This document shows, piece by piece, positions 17,216-25,209 of a stretch of DNA of 64,000 bases. How positions within the stretch are numbered: the stretch's first letter is position 1; every line of letters begins with the position of its first letter. Source of the stretch: Cognatazoarcus halotolerans (lineage in GTDB: Bacteria > Pseudomonadota > Gammaproteobacteria > Burkholderiales > Rhodocyclaceae); the NCBI RefSeq assembly GCF_009800965.1, contig NZ_WUAF01000011.1:124001-188000 (forward strand). The letters run 5' to 3'. Both the position numbers and the translations under genes were made by a program. Below the pieces are notes generated by a model, which was not told where the DNA came from, searched no databases, and saw only the letters and a program-made list of their open reading frames with translations.

Positions 17216-17752
17216 ATGAAAGATATCTATGTCGAATTCAAGGGTAGCGACATCAAGGGCGACTCCCGCGACCAGAAGCACAAGGACACCGTCGAGGTTT
17301 ACTCATGGAGTCATCTGATCCGCCAGCCCAAGTCTGCGACTGCGTCGAGTTCCGGTGGACACACCGCCGAACGCTGCGAGCATGGCGAAATGGTCTTCAC
17401 CAAGGACATCGACGGTTCCAGCCCAAAGCTCTGGCAGGCCTGTTCATCCGGCATCGTGGTCAATGACGTGGTGGTTTACTTTTACCGTGCGTTCGGTGGC
17501 AAGAACAACACCGGTAGTCCGGGCAGCACGCAGAATCGCCACCAATATCTGAAGATCGAACTCAAGAACGCGATCGTCGCTTCGGTGTCGCCGGTGGTCT
17601 CGAGCGAGGGTATCCCACAGGAGACCTTCACGCTCAAGTACTCGGCGGTGAAGTGGACCTACGACGAGCTCAACATCGACGGTAACAAGTCGGGCAAGGT
17701 CAATATCCAGGGCGCCTGGAATCTTGCCAAGAACACGCCGAACCTCACCTGA
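17216..17752 (+). CDS. hcp: T6SS tube protein Hcp (TssD)
   Basis: 178 residues with the Hcp fold pattern: IYVEFKGSDIKGDS at the start, EVYSWSHLIRQP, HGEMVFTKDIDGSSPKLWQA, and LKIELKNAIVASVSPVV near the end. Hcp hexamers stack into the inner tube and can carry effectors. AGGAG lies nine bases before the ATG, the strongest ribosome site in this operon, consistent with high expression. A hairpin follows directly after the stop. Confidence 0.96.
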   Translation: MKDIYVEFKGSDIKGDSRDQKHKDTVEVYSWSHLIRQPKSATASSSGGHTAERCEHGEMVFTKDIDGSSPKLWQACSSGIVVNDVVVYFYRAFGGKNNTGSPGSTQNRHQYLKIELKNAIVASVSPVVSSEGIPQETFTLKYSAVKWTYDELNIDGNKSGKVNIQGAWNLAKNTPNLT

Positions 17753-17765
17753 TCCAGTATCTGCC

Positions 17766-17800
17766 GGGGGAGCATGCGCGATAAAGCGCAGTGCTCCCCC
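17766..17800 (+). promoter_or_regulatory. Hairpin between hcp and tssE
   Basis: GGGGGAGCA + TGCGC (17766-17779) pairs with GCGCA + TGCTCCCCC (17786-17800), with a six-base loop and a single bulged G at 17791. No T-run follows, so it is not a standard terminator. It could protect the hcp mRNA 3' end or limit expression of the downstream genes. Confidence 0.6.
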
Positions 17801-17809
17801 TGTCATTCC

Positions 17810-18319
17810 ATGCCAGCATCCAACGGCTTTGAACCCAGCCTGCTCGACAAACTTCTGGACACTGCGCCGAGGGCCGCGGTGCAACGACGTCACGACATCG
17901 AGGCGCTGAAGGAGTCTGTTGCAGCCGATCTCGAGTCCCTGCTCAATGCCCGCGCGACGATATCCGCTGAAGCGATCGACGGCTTTCCGCTTGCCGCAAA
18001 CTCGGTAGCGGGCTTTGGCCTGTGTGATTTCGCCGGCCTGAGTCTGGACAGCGTACCTGACCGCAAGCGCATCTGCGATGGCATCCGCCAAGCAATTGCG
18101 GCTCACGAGCCACGTCTGCGTGACGTCCGGGTGACGCTCCGCCTCGAGCGACGCGCGGTCAATGCCCTGTTCTTCGACATCATGGCGATTCTGGTCGTGC
18201 GTCCGGCACACGAGCCTGTGAGCTTCGACGCGATGCTGCAGCCGTCCACGCTGCGATATTCGGTGCGCAAGCCGCGCGGGCTGGGCGGTACGGCCGGCGC
18301 GATCCCGCGGGCCGCCTGA
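17810..18319 (+). CDS. tssE: T6SS baseplate protein TssE
   Basis: About 169 residues, gp25-like lysozyme-fold baseplate wedge protein without enzymatic role in T6SS. Visible: FEPSLLDKLLDTAPRAAV at the N-terminus, LKESVAADLESLLNAR in the middle and the conserved IAAHEPRLRDVRVTL toward the end. The start is uncertain: ATG 17810 gives the usual family N-terminus but has no ribosome site, while ATG 17774 lies inside the hairpin with its GGGGGAG only one base away. Translation may depend on coupling to hcp or on hairpin folding (inference). Confidence 0.9.
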   Translation: MPASNGFEPSLLDKLLDTAPRAAVQRRHDIEALKESVAADLESLLNARATISAEAIDGFPLAANSVAGFGLCDFAGLSLDSVPDRKRICDGIRQAIAAHEPRLRDVRVTLRLERRAVNALFFDIMAILVVRPAHEPVSFDAMLQPSTLRYSVRKPRGLGGTAGAIPRAA

Positions 18320-18321
18320 CC

Positions 18322-20163
18322 ATGAAGGACTTGCTGCCCTATTACGAGCAGGAGCTCGCCTTTCTGCGGCGGCATTCGCGCGAGTTCGGCGAACGCTATC
18401 CAAAGCTCGCCGCGAGCCTGCTGCTCAACGGTGAGCGCAGCGAAGATCCGCATGTGGAGCGCATGATCGAGTCCTTCGCGCTGCTGTCGGCACGCGTGAA
18501 CAAGAAGATCGAGGACGGCTATCCAGAATTCACCGAAGCGCTCCTCAATGTGCTTTATCCGCATTACCTGAGGCCCTTTCCCTCCTGCTCGATTGCGCGT
18601 TTCGAGGGCGTAGGCGGTGCGGATGTGCTGTCGGCGCCGGTGGTGGTCCCACGCCATGCCGAGCTTCGGTCCCGTCCCGTCCGGGGGCTCTCGTGCAGGT
18701 TCCGCACCGCCTGGGCAGTGCATGTGTTGCCGCTCATGATCGAGGCGGCGTGCTTCGAGCCGATCGCCACCGTTCCGTCATCGGTGCCGTTGCCCGCAGC
18801 AGCATGCGGTGTGCTCTCGATCACGCTGTCGGCGACCGACCGTGGCATCGACTGGAAGGCGCTGCCCGATCGGCGGCTACGGGTCTTCATCGACGCGGAG
18901 CCCTCGCTCGTCGCCACGCTTCGTGACTGTCTCTTCATGCGCTGCGACAGCGCCTTTGCCGTGGCCGCCGAGACGGGAAAGTGGTTGCCGCTTGCAGGGC
19001 CGGTCATCGGTGAAGCGGGCTTCGCCGATGACGAAGCACTGCTTGAGTTCCCCGAGACGGCGCATTCGGCCTATCGACACCTGACTGAATATTTTGCCTT
19101 CCCCGAGAAGTTCAGCTTCTTCGACCTGCGTCTGGAGCAGTTGCCGGATGTACTGCGCAGCGCGCGCAAGCTCACGCTGAAGCTGGTCGTCAGCGGAATT
19201 CAGACCGCGAAATTGGCCGGCAGCCAGCTGCAGGGCCTGACAGCAGCAAATCTGCAGCTGTTCTGCGTGCCAGTGGTCAATCTTTTCGCGCAGCGCGGAG
19301 AGCCGATAAAGGTCACGCACCGAAGTCCGGACTATTCCGTGGTGGCGGATGGCCGTAACGCCTTCGGCTACGAGGTCTATTCCATCGATAGGGTGGTGAG
19401 GGTGCGCAAGGGGGCACAAGGCGAGATGGTCACCGAGTTCCGGCCGTTCTTTTCCCTGCGCCACGGCGAGCCGCGCGAGAATCGCGGGCAGTACTGGTTT
19501 GCGCGACGCGATGCCCTGCTCGCCGAGAGAAGCCCGGGGTACGAGACCCGGATTGCGCTGGTCGATACCGATCTCGACCCACCTTCGACGACCTCCGACA
19601 CCCTCAGCCTCAGCCTGACCTGCTCCAATCGGGAGTTGCCTTCGCGGCTGGCCATCGGCCATCCCGGCGGAGATCTTTCGCTGGAGGGCGGCAGCGTCGT
19701 GCGGCAGATCAGCCTGTTGCGCACGCCGAGCCTGCCACGGCGTTTCAGTACCGGTCAGACGAGTCAGTGGCGGCTGATCTCGCAACTGTCGCTGAACCAT
19801 CTTTCGCTTACCGGGAGCGGGCTCGTGGCCTTCAAGGAAATGCTCAGCCTCTACGACATCGCGGGTTCATCGGTGAGTCGCCGCCAGATTGACGGCATCA
19901 CCGCCATTACGCGCGAGGAAAAGACCGTGTGGCTCGCCGGCAAACCCTTCGCGAGCTTCGTGCGGGGCTACGAGCTGCGCTTGAGCATTGATGAAGAGCA
20001 CTTCGTGGGCAGCGGACTGGACGTATTCGCACGCGTCATCGACCGCTTCCTCGGGCTCTATGTGCACCTCAACAGCTTCATTCAGCTGGTCCTCGTCTCG
20101 TCGCGCGGTGGCGAAGAATTGCTGCGTTGCAAGCCGCGAAGCGGCGACGCGATCCTCGCATGA
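18322..20163 (+). CDS. tssF: T6SS baseplate protein TssF (VasA)
   Basis: 613 residues, full length. The start LLPYYEQELAFLRRHSREFGERYPKLAASL is the family signature. TssF forms a 2:1 wedge with TssG and recruits TssK. It begins two bases after tssE and overlaps tssG by four bases, so the genes are tightly coupled. Confidence 0.97.
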   Translation: MKDLLPYYEQELAFLRRHSREFGERYPKLAASLLLNGERSEDPHVERMIESFALLSARVNKKIEDGYPEFTEALLNVLYPHYLRPFPSCSIARFEGVGGADVLSAPVVVPRHAELRSRPVRGLSCRFRTAWAVHVLPLMIEAACFEPIATVPSSVPLPAAACGVLSITLSATDRGIDWKALPDRRLRVFIDAEPSLVATLRDCLFMRCDSAFAVAAETGKWLPLAGPVIGEAGFADDEALLEFPETAHSAYRHLTEYFAFPEKFSFFDLRLEQLPDVLRSARKLTLKLVVSGIQTAKLAGSQLQGLTAANLQLFCVPVVNLFAQRGEPIKVTHRSPDYSVVADGRNAFGYEVYSIDRVVRVRKGAQGEMVTEFRPFFSLRHGEPRENRGQYWFARRDALLAERSPGYETRIALVDTDLDPPSTTSDTLSLSLTCSNRELPSRLAIGHPGGDLSLEGGSVVRQISLLRTPSLPRRFSTGQTSQWRLISQLSLNHLSLTGSGLVAFKEMLSLYDIAGSSVSRRQIDGITAITREEKTVWLAGKPFASFVRGYELRLSIDEEHFVGSGLDVFARVIDRFLGLYVHLNSFIQLVLVSSRGGEELLRCKPRSGDAILA

Positions 20164-21179
20164 CGACACCGTTGCTCGAAGCGCCGCAGGCATTCGAATT
20201 CTTCCAGGCGGTGCGACTGCTCGAACGTCGCCTGCAGGCCGATGGCGAGTCGCGGGGCGGCATATCTCCCGTATCCGAACGGATCCGCTTCCGTAACAGC
20301 CTGTCGCTCTCGTTTCCGCCCTCGCAGATCGAGGCGCTCGAGCCGCTTCCAGATGAGGACGGTTCGGAGTCGGGGCGTTTCGAGCTTACCCCGAGCTTCA
20401 TGGGCTTGCTCGGCCTTGCCGGTGTGTTGCCGGTCCACTACACGGAGCGGCTCGCAGCGCACGAGCAGCAGCATCGGGACGATGCGCCGCGCGCCTTTCT
20501 CGACATCTTTTCCAACCGCCTCGTGGGCCTGTTCTATCAGGCCTGGAAGAAGCACCGGCTTCCGCTCCAGTACGAATCGAACCCGCGCGATGGGTTCATC
20601 GGGCCGGTGCTCTCGCTGGCCGGGCTCGGCTTCGCCGCGCTGCGCGATCGGCTCGGCAACGGCGAGGACGGAATCGACGACGAATCCGTCGCACATCTTT
20701 CCGGCCTGCTCATCCAGCGGCCGCTCTCGGCGTCGGCCTTGCAGACCCTCATCGCCACGTATTTCGGCGTGCCGGTGCGGATCGAGCAGTTTGTCGGGCA
20801 CTGGTATGTACTGGAACATGCGCAGCGCAGTCATCTGGGTGTCGGCAGCTGCGTCCTCGGCCAGAGTGCGCTCTGCGGCGCGCGTGTCTGGCAGCGCGAT
20901 CTTCGCATCGTCATTCATATCGGGCCACTGGATCGGGCTGCCTACGCGCGATTCCTGCCCCAAGGCAGGAGTACGGCCGCACTCGGTCGCCTGCTCGGGC
21001 TCGCCAGCGCCGGCCCGCTCGAGTACGAGATTCGACCTTCGCTACGCGCTGCCGAGGTCGCACCGCTGCGGCTTACGGCAAACGCGAGTGCGCGCCTCGG
21101 GCACGATAGCTTTCTGTGCAGCCGTGCCGGGCTCCTCGATCGGGACGATGCCGCTTTCGTGCTCGATCCGGCGCACTGA
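20160..21179 (+). CDS. tssG: T6SS baseplate protein TssG (VasB)
   Basis: 339 residues. Typical motifs are FEFFQAVRLLERRL near the start, ERIRFRNSLSLSFPPSQI, FMGLLGLAGVLPVHYTE, and the C-terminal LGRLLGLASAGPLEYEIRPSL. TssG bridges TssF, TssE and the spike in the baseplate. The ATG overlaps the tssF stop. About 215 bases without a recognisable gene separate it from vgrG. Confidence 0.96.
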   Translation: MTTPLLEAPQAFEFFQAVRLLERRLQADGESRGGISPVSERIRFRNSLSLSFPPSQIEALEPLPDEDGSESGRFELTPSFMGLLGLAGVLPVHYTERLAAHEQQHRDDAPRAFLDIFSNRLVGLFYQAWKKHRLPLQYESNPRDGFIGPVLSLAGLGFAALRDRLGNGEDGIDDESVAHLSGLLIQRPLSASALQTLIATYFGVPVRIEQFVGHWYVLEHAQRSHLGVGSCVLGQSALCGARVWQRDLRIVIHIGPLDRAAYARFLPQGRSTAALGRLLGLASAGPLEYEIRPSLRAAEVAPLRLTANASARLGHDSFLCSRAGLLDRDDAAFVLDPAH

Positions 21180-21394
21180 CGCGGGGCCACGATGCAAACC
21201 GTAATCAAGACTTCGATACCCGAACTCGATCGGCAATGCGAACCGATTGCCGAGCGCACCGTGCATGAGACGAATCGCCGGGGCGTTCGCAGGAGCGTCA
21301 TTGGGCATGCCTGTCGCGACGAGATCCTGGTGCCCGCAGGGAGGCGGCCCGGCGCCGGAACGTCGTGGAGCAGGTTCGAAATCCGGGTGAGCCG

Positions 21395-24181
21395 ATGATC
21401 GACAGTCCGGCGCTCGCCGATGGCGTGAGATGGCAGCAGACAGATCGTCTGCTGCGGCTTTGCTCCCCGTCTGGGGAGGATGTGTTGCTGGCCGAAGACT
21501 TCGATGCAGTCGAGTGTCTTGGGCCTGACAGCGAGCATGCCGGCTTCCGGATCGAGCTGACCGCGCTGTCGCGAGATGCCGGGCTGGATCTGGATTCGCT
21601 GCTCGGACAGCCACTGCGGGTCGACCTGCTCACCAGCCAGTCGCGCGACCAGCGCCGCCCCTTCCACGGGTACTGCACGAGCGCCGGCAGGCTGGGGAGC
21701 AATGGCGGATTCGCGCGATACCTGCTGCGGATCGAGCCCTGGCTTGCGTTCCTTGGCCACGGACGGGACAGCTACATCTTCCAGGATCGAACGGTCTTCG
21801 AGATCGTCGACGAGGTGTTCGGAGACTGGTCCGGCAAAGGCCGGCTTCAGCCCGTCTGGCGCTGGGAGATTGCCGATCGCCGCGTCTATCCGAAGCGTTC
21901 GATCACCACCCAGTTCGAGGAAAGCGACCTGACTTTCGTGCAGCGCCTGCTGGCCGAGGAGGGCCTGTTCTGCTGGTTCGAACACGAAGCGGTCGATGAC
22001 GGAACCCTTGGCAGCCACTGCCTGGTTATCGCCGATAACGCAGATGTGGTCGGCGATAACCTCCAGCCGGTGTTCCGCTACACGCAACCCGGCGCGGTGA
22101 TGCCCGAGGACAGCATCGACCGTTGGTCCGAACTGCACCGGATCCTGACCTCGGGGCTCGACGCTGCCAGCTGGGACTATCGCAGTCGAAGCAGCCGCCC
22201 CCAAGCGGCGCGCGCGCTCGACCGCGACGCTGCGGTCGGGGAACTGATCGAGTGCGACGACCCCGGGCAGTACGCTTGGGAGACCGCGGCACAGGGTGCC
22301 CGGTTGCTTGCCTGCCGGCAGGAGGCACACGACGCACGCCGGCAGCGGTTCGAGGCCGAGGGCACGGTCCGCAGCGCGGCCCCGGCTACCCGCTTCGTGC
22401 TGCAGGGGTATGCCGATATCGTGCCCGGTGAGCGTCGCGAATACTGCATCGTCGGCGTTGCGCACCGCGCCCGCAACAACCTGGGTGCGGTTCGCGTCAG
22501 CGCCGGGGGAGGCACAGGCGAACCCACTTTCGGGGAAGACGTGCCGCTCTACCGCAACCGGCTCCATGTCATTCCGGGCGGGCTAGCGTGGCGGCCGCTG
22601 CTCAGGGACGGCCACGGTCGGCGGATCCATCCTCGTCCGAATATCCGCGGTACGCTGACCGCGGTGGTGGTCGGACCAGGGGCACCAACCCATACCGACC
22701 GCGACCATCGGGTGCGGGTGCAGTTTGCCTGGCAGCGCGGCAGCAACAGTGCCAGCGGCATGGCGCACCCCAGCGGCGCCGACAACGCGCCGGCGTCCGA
22801 TGCGCTGGGCACCTGGGTACGGGTCATGAGTCCTGTTGCCGGCGCCAACTGGGGCGGCGTCTTCGTGCCACGGCCCGGCCAGGAGGTGGTCGTGGCCTTC
22901 ATGCATGGCGACATCGACCGCCCGGTGGTGATTGGCGCACTCCATAACGGCCAGGGGCAGCGTGACGCGGCGGGCAACTTGCTTGCAGGCGGAGCCATGC
23001 AGGCCAGCGCCAGCGCACCCGCCTGGTTCGCTGGTGAGACTGCGATGCCTCATCGCCATGGCGCGAGCCTCTCCGGCATCAAGACCCAGCAGCTGTCCGC
23101 AAGCCGTACCGGGCAGGGCGGCTACAATCAGCTTGTGTTCGACGATACCCCGGCGCAAGGCCGTATCGAACTCGGCACCACCGAATACGCGAGCCGGTTG
23201 CAGCTCGGGCACCTCAGGCAGCAGATCGACAATGCCCGTCTGGCTGACCGCGGCCACGGCGTAGAAATCTCCACCGCCGCTGCAGCCGCGCTGCGCGCCG
23301 GGTGCGGCCTGCTGTTGAGTGCGGATGCCCGTCCCGGCGCTGCCGGTGGGCACCTCGATAGTCGCGAGCCAATCGCGCAAAGCGGGTTGGCGATAGAGCT
23401 TGTCGGCAAGCTGGCCGGTGCCGCGGCGAGACGGAATGCCACACTGAAGAATGATCCGGCGCCGGACAAGCTGTCGGCGCATGCCTCGCTCGAAAACGCG
23501 GAAAAGGTGATGTCCGCCACCCAGACCCGCGGCGCGGGCGCGGGTGCGCCCACAGGCAGCGCGGGGCGCAGTGAAACATCGATTGCCGCCACCGGCGGAG
23601 GCGAGGGCACAGTCCCCGCCTGGAGCGCGCCGCGCATCCAGTATTCAGCACCGGCCGGCATCGTCCAGCTCACTCCGGCCGACGCGATTCTGGTCGCCGG
23701 CAAAGGCATGGGCCTTGTCGCGGGCGAAGACGCAAACCTCGCTTTCCAGGGCAGCCACAGCCTCGTGATAAAGGACGGTCTCGTACTGTTTTCGGTGGGC
23801 AAGGCCACGCGCGAGCAAAAACCGAATGGCGAAACAGGCATTCACCTGCATGCGGCAAGCGGGAAGGTCAGTGTGCAGGCGCAGGGCGGCCAACTGCGCG
23901 CCGCGGCGGACAAGTCCGTCACCGTTGCCAGTACCGCGGCAAGCGTCTTCGCCAATGCAAAAGGACATCTTCTTGCGACCGCCAAGGGCGCCAGCCTCAG
24001 GATCGAAGGCGGCAACATCTCGCTTCACGCGCCGGGGCCGGTCAGGCTCAAGGCGAGCATGAAGAACCTGACCGGGCCGAAGCGTTCGAGCACGAGTGGC
24101 GCTCTGCCCGAGGCGGGAGACGTGAAAGGCTGCGGTGCGGCCGCCGCGGCGGCCGGTGCATCCGGTGCGTCGGCAATCTAA
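21395..24181 (+). CDS. vgrG: T6SS spike protein VgrG (TssI) with DUF2345 extension
   Basis: About 928 residues. Order: a gp27-like hub domain (about 1-400), a gp5-like OB-fold (about 420-520, with VRVQFAWQRG, WVRVMSPVAGANWGGVFVPRPGQEVVV and GDIDRPVVIGALHN), then the DUF2345 beta-helix needle (about 740-890). The tail is Ala/Gly-rich and ends GASGASAI. No enzymatic C-terminal domain is visible, so toxicity probably lies in the separately encoded effector downstream. The start could alternatively be GTG 21365. It is followed within ten bases by the DUF4123 adaptor gene. Confidence 0.96.
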   Translation: MIDSPALADGVRWQQTDRLLRLCSPSGEDVLLAEDFDAVECLGPDSEHAGFRIELTALSRDAGLDLDSLLGQPLRVDLLTSQSRDQRRPFHGYCTSAGRLGSNGGFARYLLRIEPWLAFLGHGRDSYIFQDRTVFEIVDEVFGDWSGKGRLQPVWRWEIADRRVYPKRSITTQFEESDLTFVQRLLAEEGLFCWFEHEAVDDGTLGSHCLVIADNADVVGDNLQPVFRYTQPGAVMPEDSIDRWSELHRILTSGLDAASWDYRSRSSRPQAARALDRDAAVGELIECDDPGQYAWETAAQGARLLACRQEAHDARRQRFEAEGTVRSAAPATRFVLQGYADIVPGERREYCIVGVAHRARNNLGAVRVSAGGGTGEPTFGEDVPLYRNRLHVIPGGLAWRPLLRDGHGRRIHPRPNIRGTLTAVVVGPGAPTHTDRDHRVRVQFAWQRGSNSASGMAHPSGADNAPASDALGTWVRVMSPVAGANWGGVFVPRPGQEVVVAFMHGDIDRPVVIGALHNGQGQRDAAGNLLAGGAMQASASAPAWFAGETAMPHRHGASLSGIKTQQLSASRTGQGGYNQLVFDDTPAQGRIELGTTEYASRLQLGHLRQQIDNARLADRGHGVEISTAAAAALRAGCGLLLSADARPGAAGGHLDSREPIAQSGLAIELVGKLAGAAARRNATLKNDPAPDKLSAHASLENAEKVMSATQTRGAGAGAPTGSAGRSETSIAATGGGEGTVPAWSAPRIQYSAPAGIVQLTPADAILVAGKGMGLVAGEDANLAFQGSHSLVIKDGLVLFSVGKATREQKPNGETGIHLHAASGKVSVQAQGGQLRAAADKSVTVASTAASVFANAKGHLLATAKGASLRIEGGNISLHAPGPVRLKASMKNLTGPKRSSTSGALPEAGDVKGCGAAAAAAGASGASAI

Positions 24182-24189
24182 GGGTGCGC

Positions 24190-25209
24190 ATGATCGGTCT
24201 ATACCCCCTTGATTCCGAGGCGTTGGCGCAGGAACTCGTCGCGCGGCTTGATCCGCTAGTCCCGGCGTTCCTGCTCATAGACCCCTTTCTTCGAGAGCCG
24301 ACGGAGTCGCTCAACGAAGCGGTGCAGAGGTGCGAGGACGCGCACGCCCTGTCCGATGCCCGGAGCACGTATTGGGAGGCAGCCGTATTCCCGGTTTCCC
24401 TGAGCGACAAGCTGCGGATACCGCAGCATCGGCATCCGTACGTGGTGGAATGCTCGATGGTGCGACCGGGCGTGCTCGAGGAGACGGTGCGTTTTGCAGT
24501 GCAGGAGCGCGGCAGGGCGCTGGCAACCGGTCTCGCCCCTTACTGCATCGGTGGGTGGCTGCAATCGACGAGCGCGCCCGATCAGCTCTGCGCCACATTG
24601 TCGAGGCTAAGCCAGCTCAGGACTTCCCCGAGCACGCTTGCTGCCGCCCGTTACCTGCGCATTGCCGATCGCAGGGTGCTGGGCCTCCTTTGTCACGTGC
24701 TGGGTCCGGAGCAAATCATGACGCGCCTTCCTGGGCTTGATCGATGGCTATGGCTTGACGATGCAGCTGGGCTGCGCGCCATCGAGCGTTGTGGCGTTGC
24801 AACCACAGAGCCGCTGGTCATCGATCGCGCGGCATGGCAGCGCCTCGCGAACGGCAGCGATCTTCATCCGGTACGCGCACGGCTGATCGGCTTGAAGCCG
24901 GACGCTGCCTCGCAGTTCGATCGCATCGAAGCCGCGCTCGAGGCTGGAAGAGCGGTCGCGACGCGATGGCCCACTCGTTTCACGACCGCTCGGGATGTGC
25001 AGGACTGGGCCTTGCTGACATTGCTGTTCGGAGACCTGAAGGAGCATCCCGAGGTGATCCGGATACTTGCGCATGGTGACCCGGAATGCCCCGAGCTGCC
25101 GGGCGAGCCACCCGAGCCATTTCATCTGCTGCTCGATGCGGCAATCGGCGCGGCCCGCACCGCCGACGAGAAGAGCCCTGCGTGCGGGTTTTCCGAGGAG
25201 CGGACATGA
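24190..25209 (+). CDS. DUF4123 adaptor/chaperone for a T6SS effector
   Basis: 339 residues. The N-terminal half fits DUF4123 (LDPLVPAFLLIDPFLREP, LSDKLRIPQHRHPYVVE, with ADRRVLGLLCHVLGPEQIMTRLPGLDRWLWLD closing the domain). Such proteins load a cargo effector onto VgrG without being secreted. Its position between vgrG and the large effector gene, and the four-base overlap with the effector start, indicate that it serves that effector. ATG 24190 follows AAGGG by five bases; GTG 24184 is an alternative. Confidence 0.87.
   Translation: MIGLYPLDSEALAQELVARLDPLVPAFLLIDPFLREPTESLNEAVQRCEDAHALSDARSTYWEAAVFPVSLSDKLRIPQHRHPYVVECSMVRPGVLEETVRFAVQERGRALATGLAPYCIGGWLQSTSAPDQLCATLSRLSQLRTSPSTLAAARYLRIADRRVLGLLCHVLGPEQIMTRLPGLDRWLWLDDAAGLRAIERCGVATTEPLVIDRAAWQRLANGSDLHPVRARLIGLKPDAASQFDRIEAALEAGRAVATRWPTRFTTARDVQDWALLTLLFGDLKEHPEVIRILAHGDPECPELPGEPPEPFHLLLDAAIGAARTADEKSPACGFSEERT

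Noticed and set aside
21192-21398. 68-codon frame between tssG and vgrG
   Set aside because: No homology that I recognise and no ribosome site; it is more likely leader or spacer DNA, so I did not list it as a gene.
20942-22567. 541-codon frame antisense to tssG and vgrG
   Set aside because: Shadow of the conserved T6SS genes; content is low-complexity Arg/Ala/Pro.
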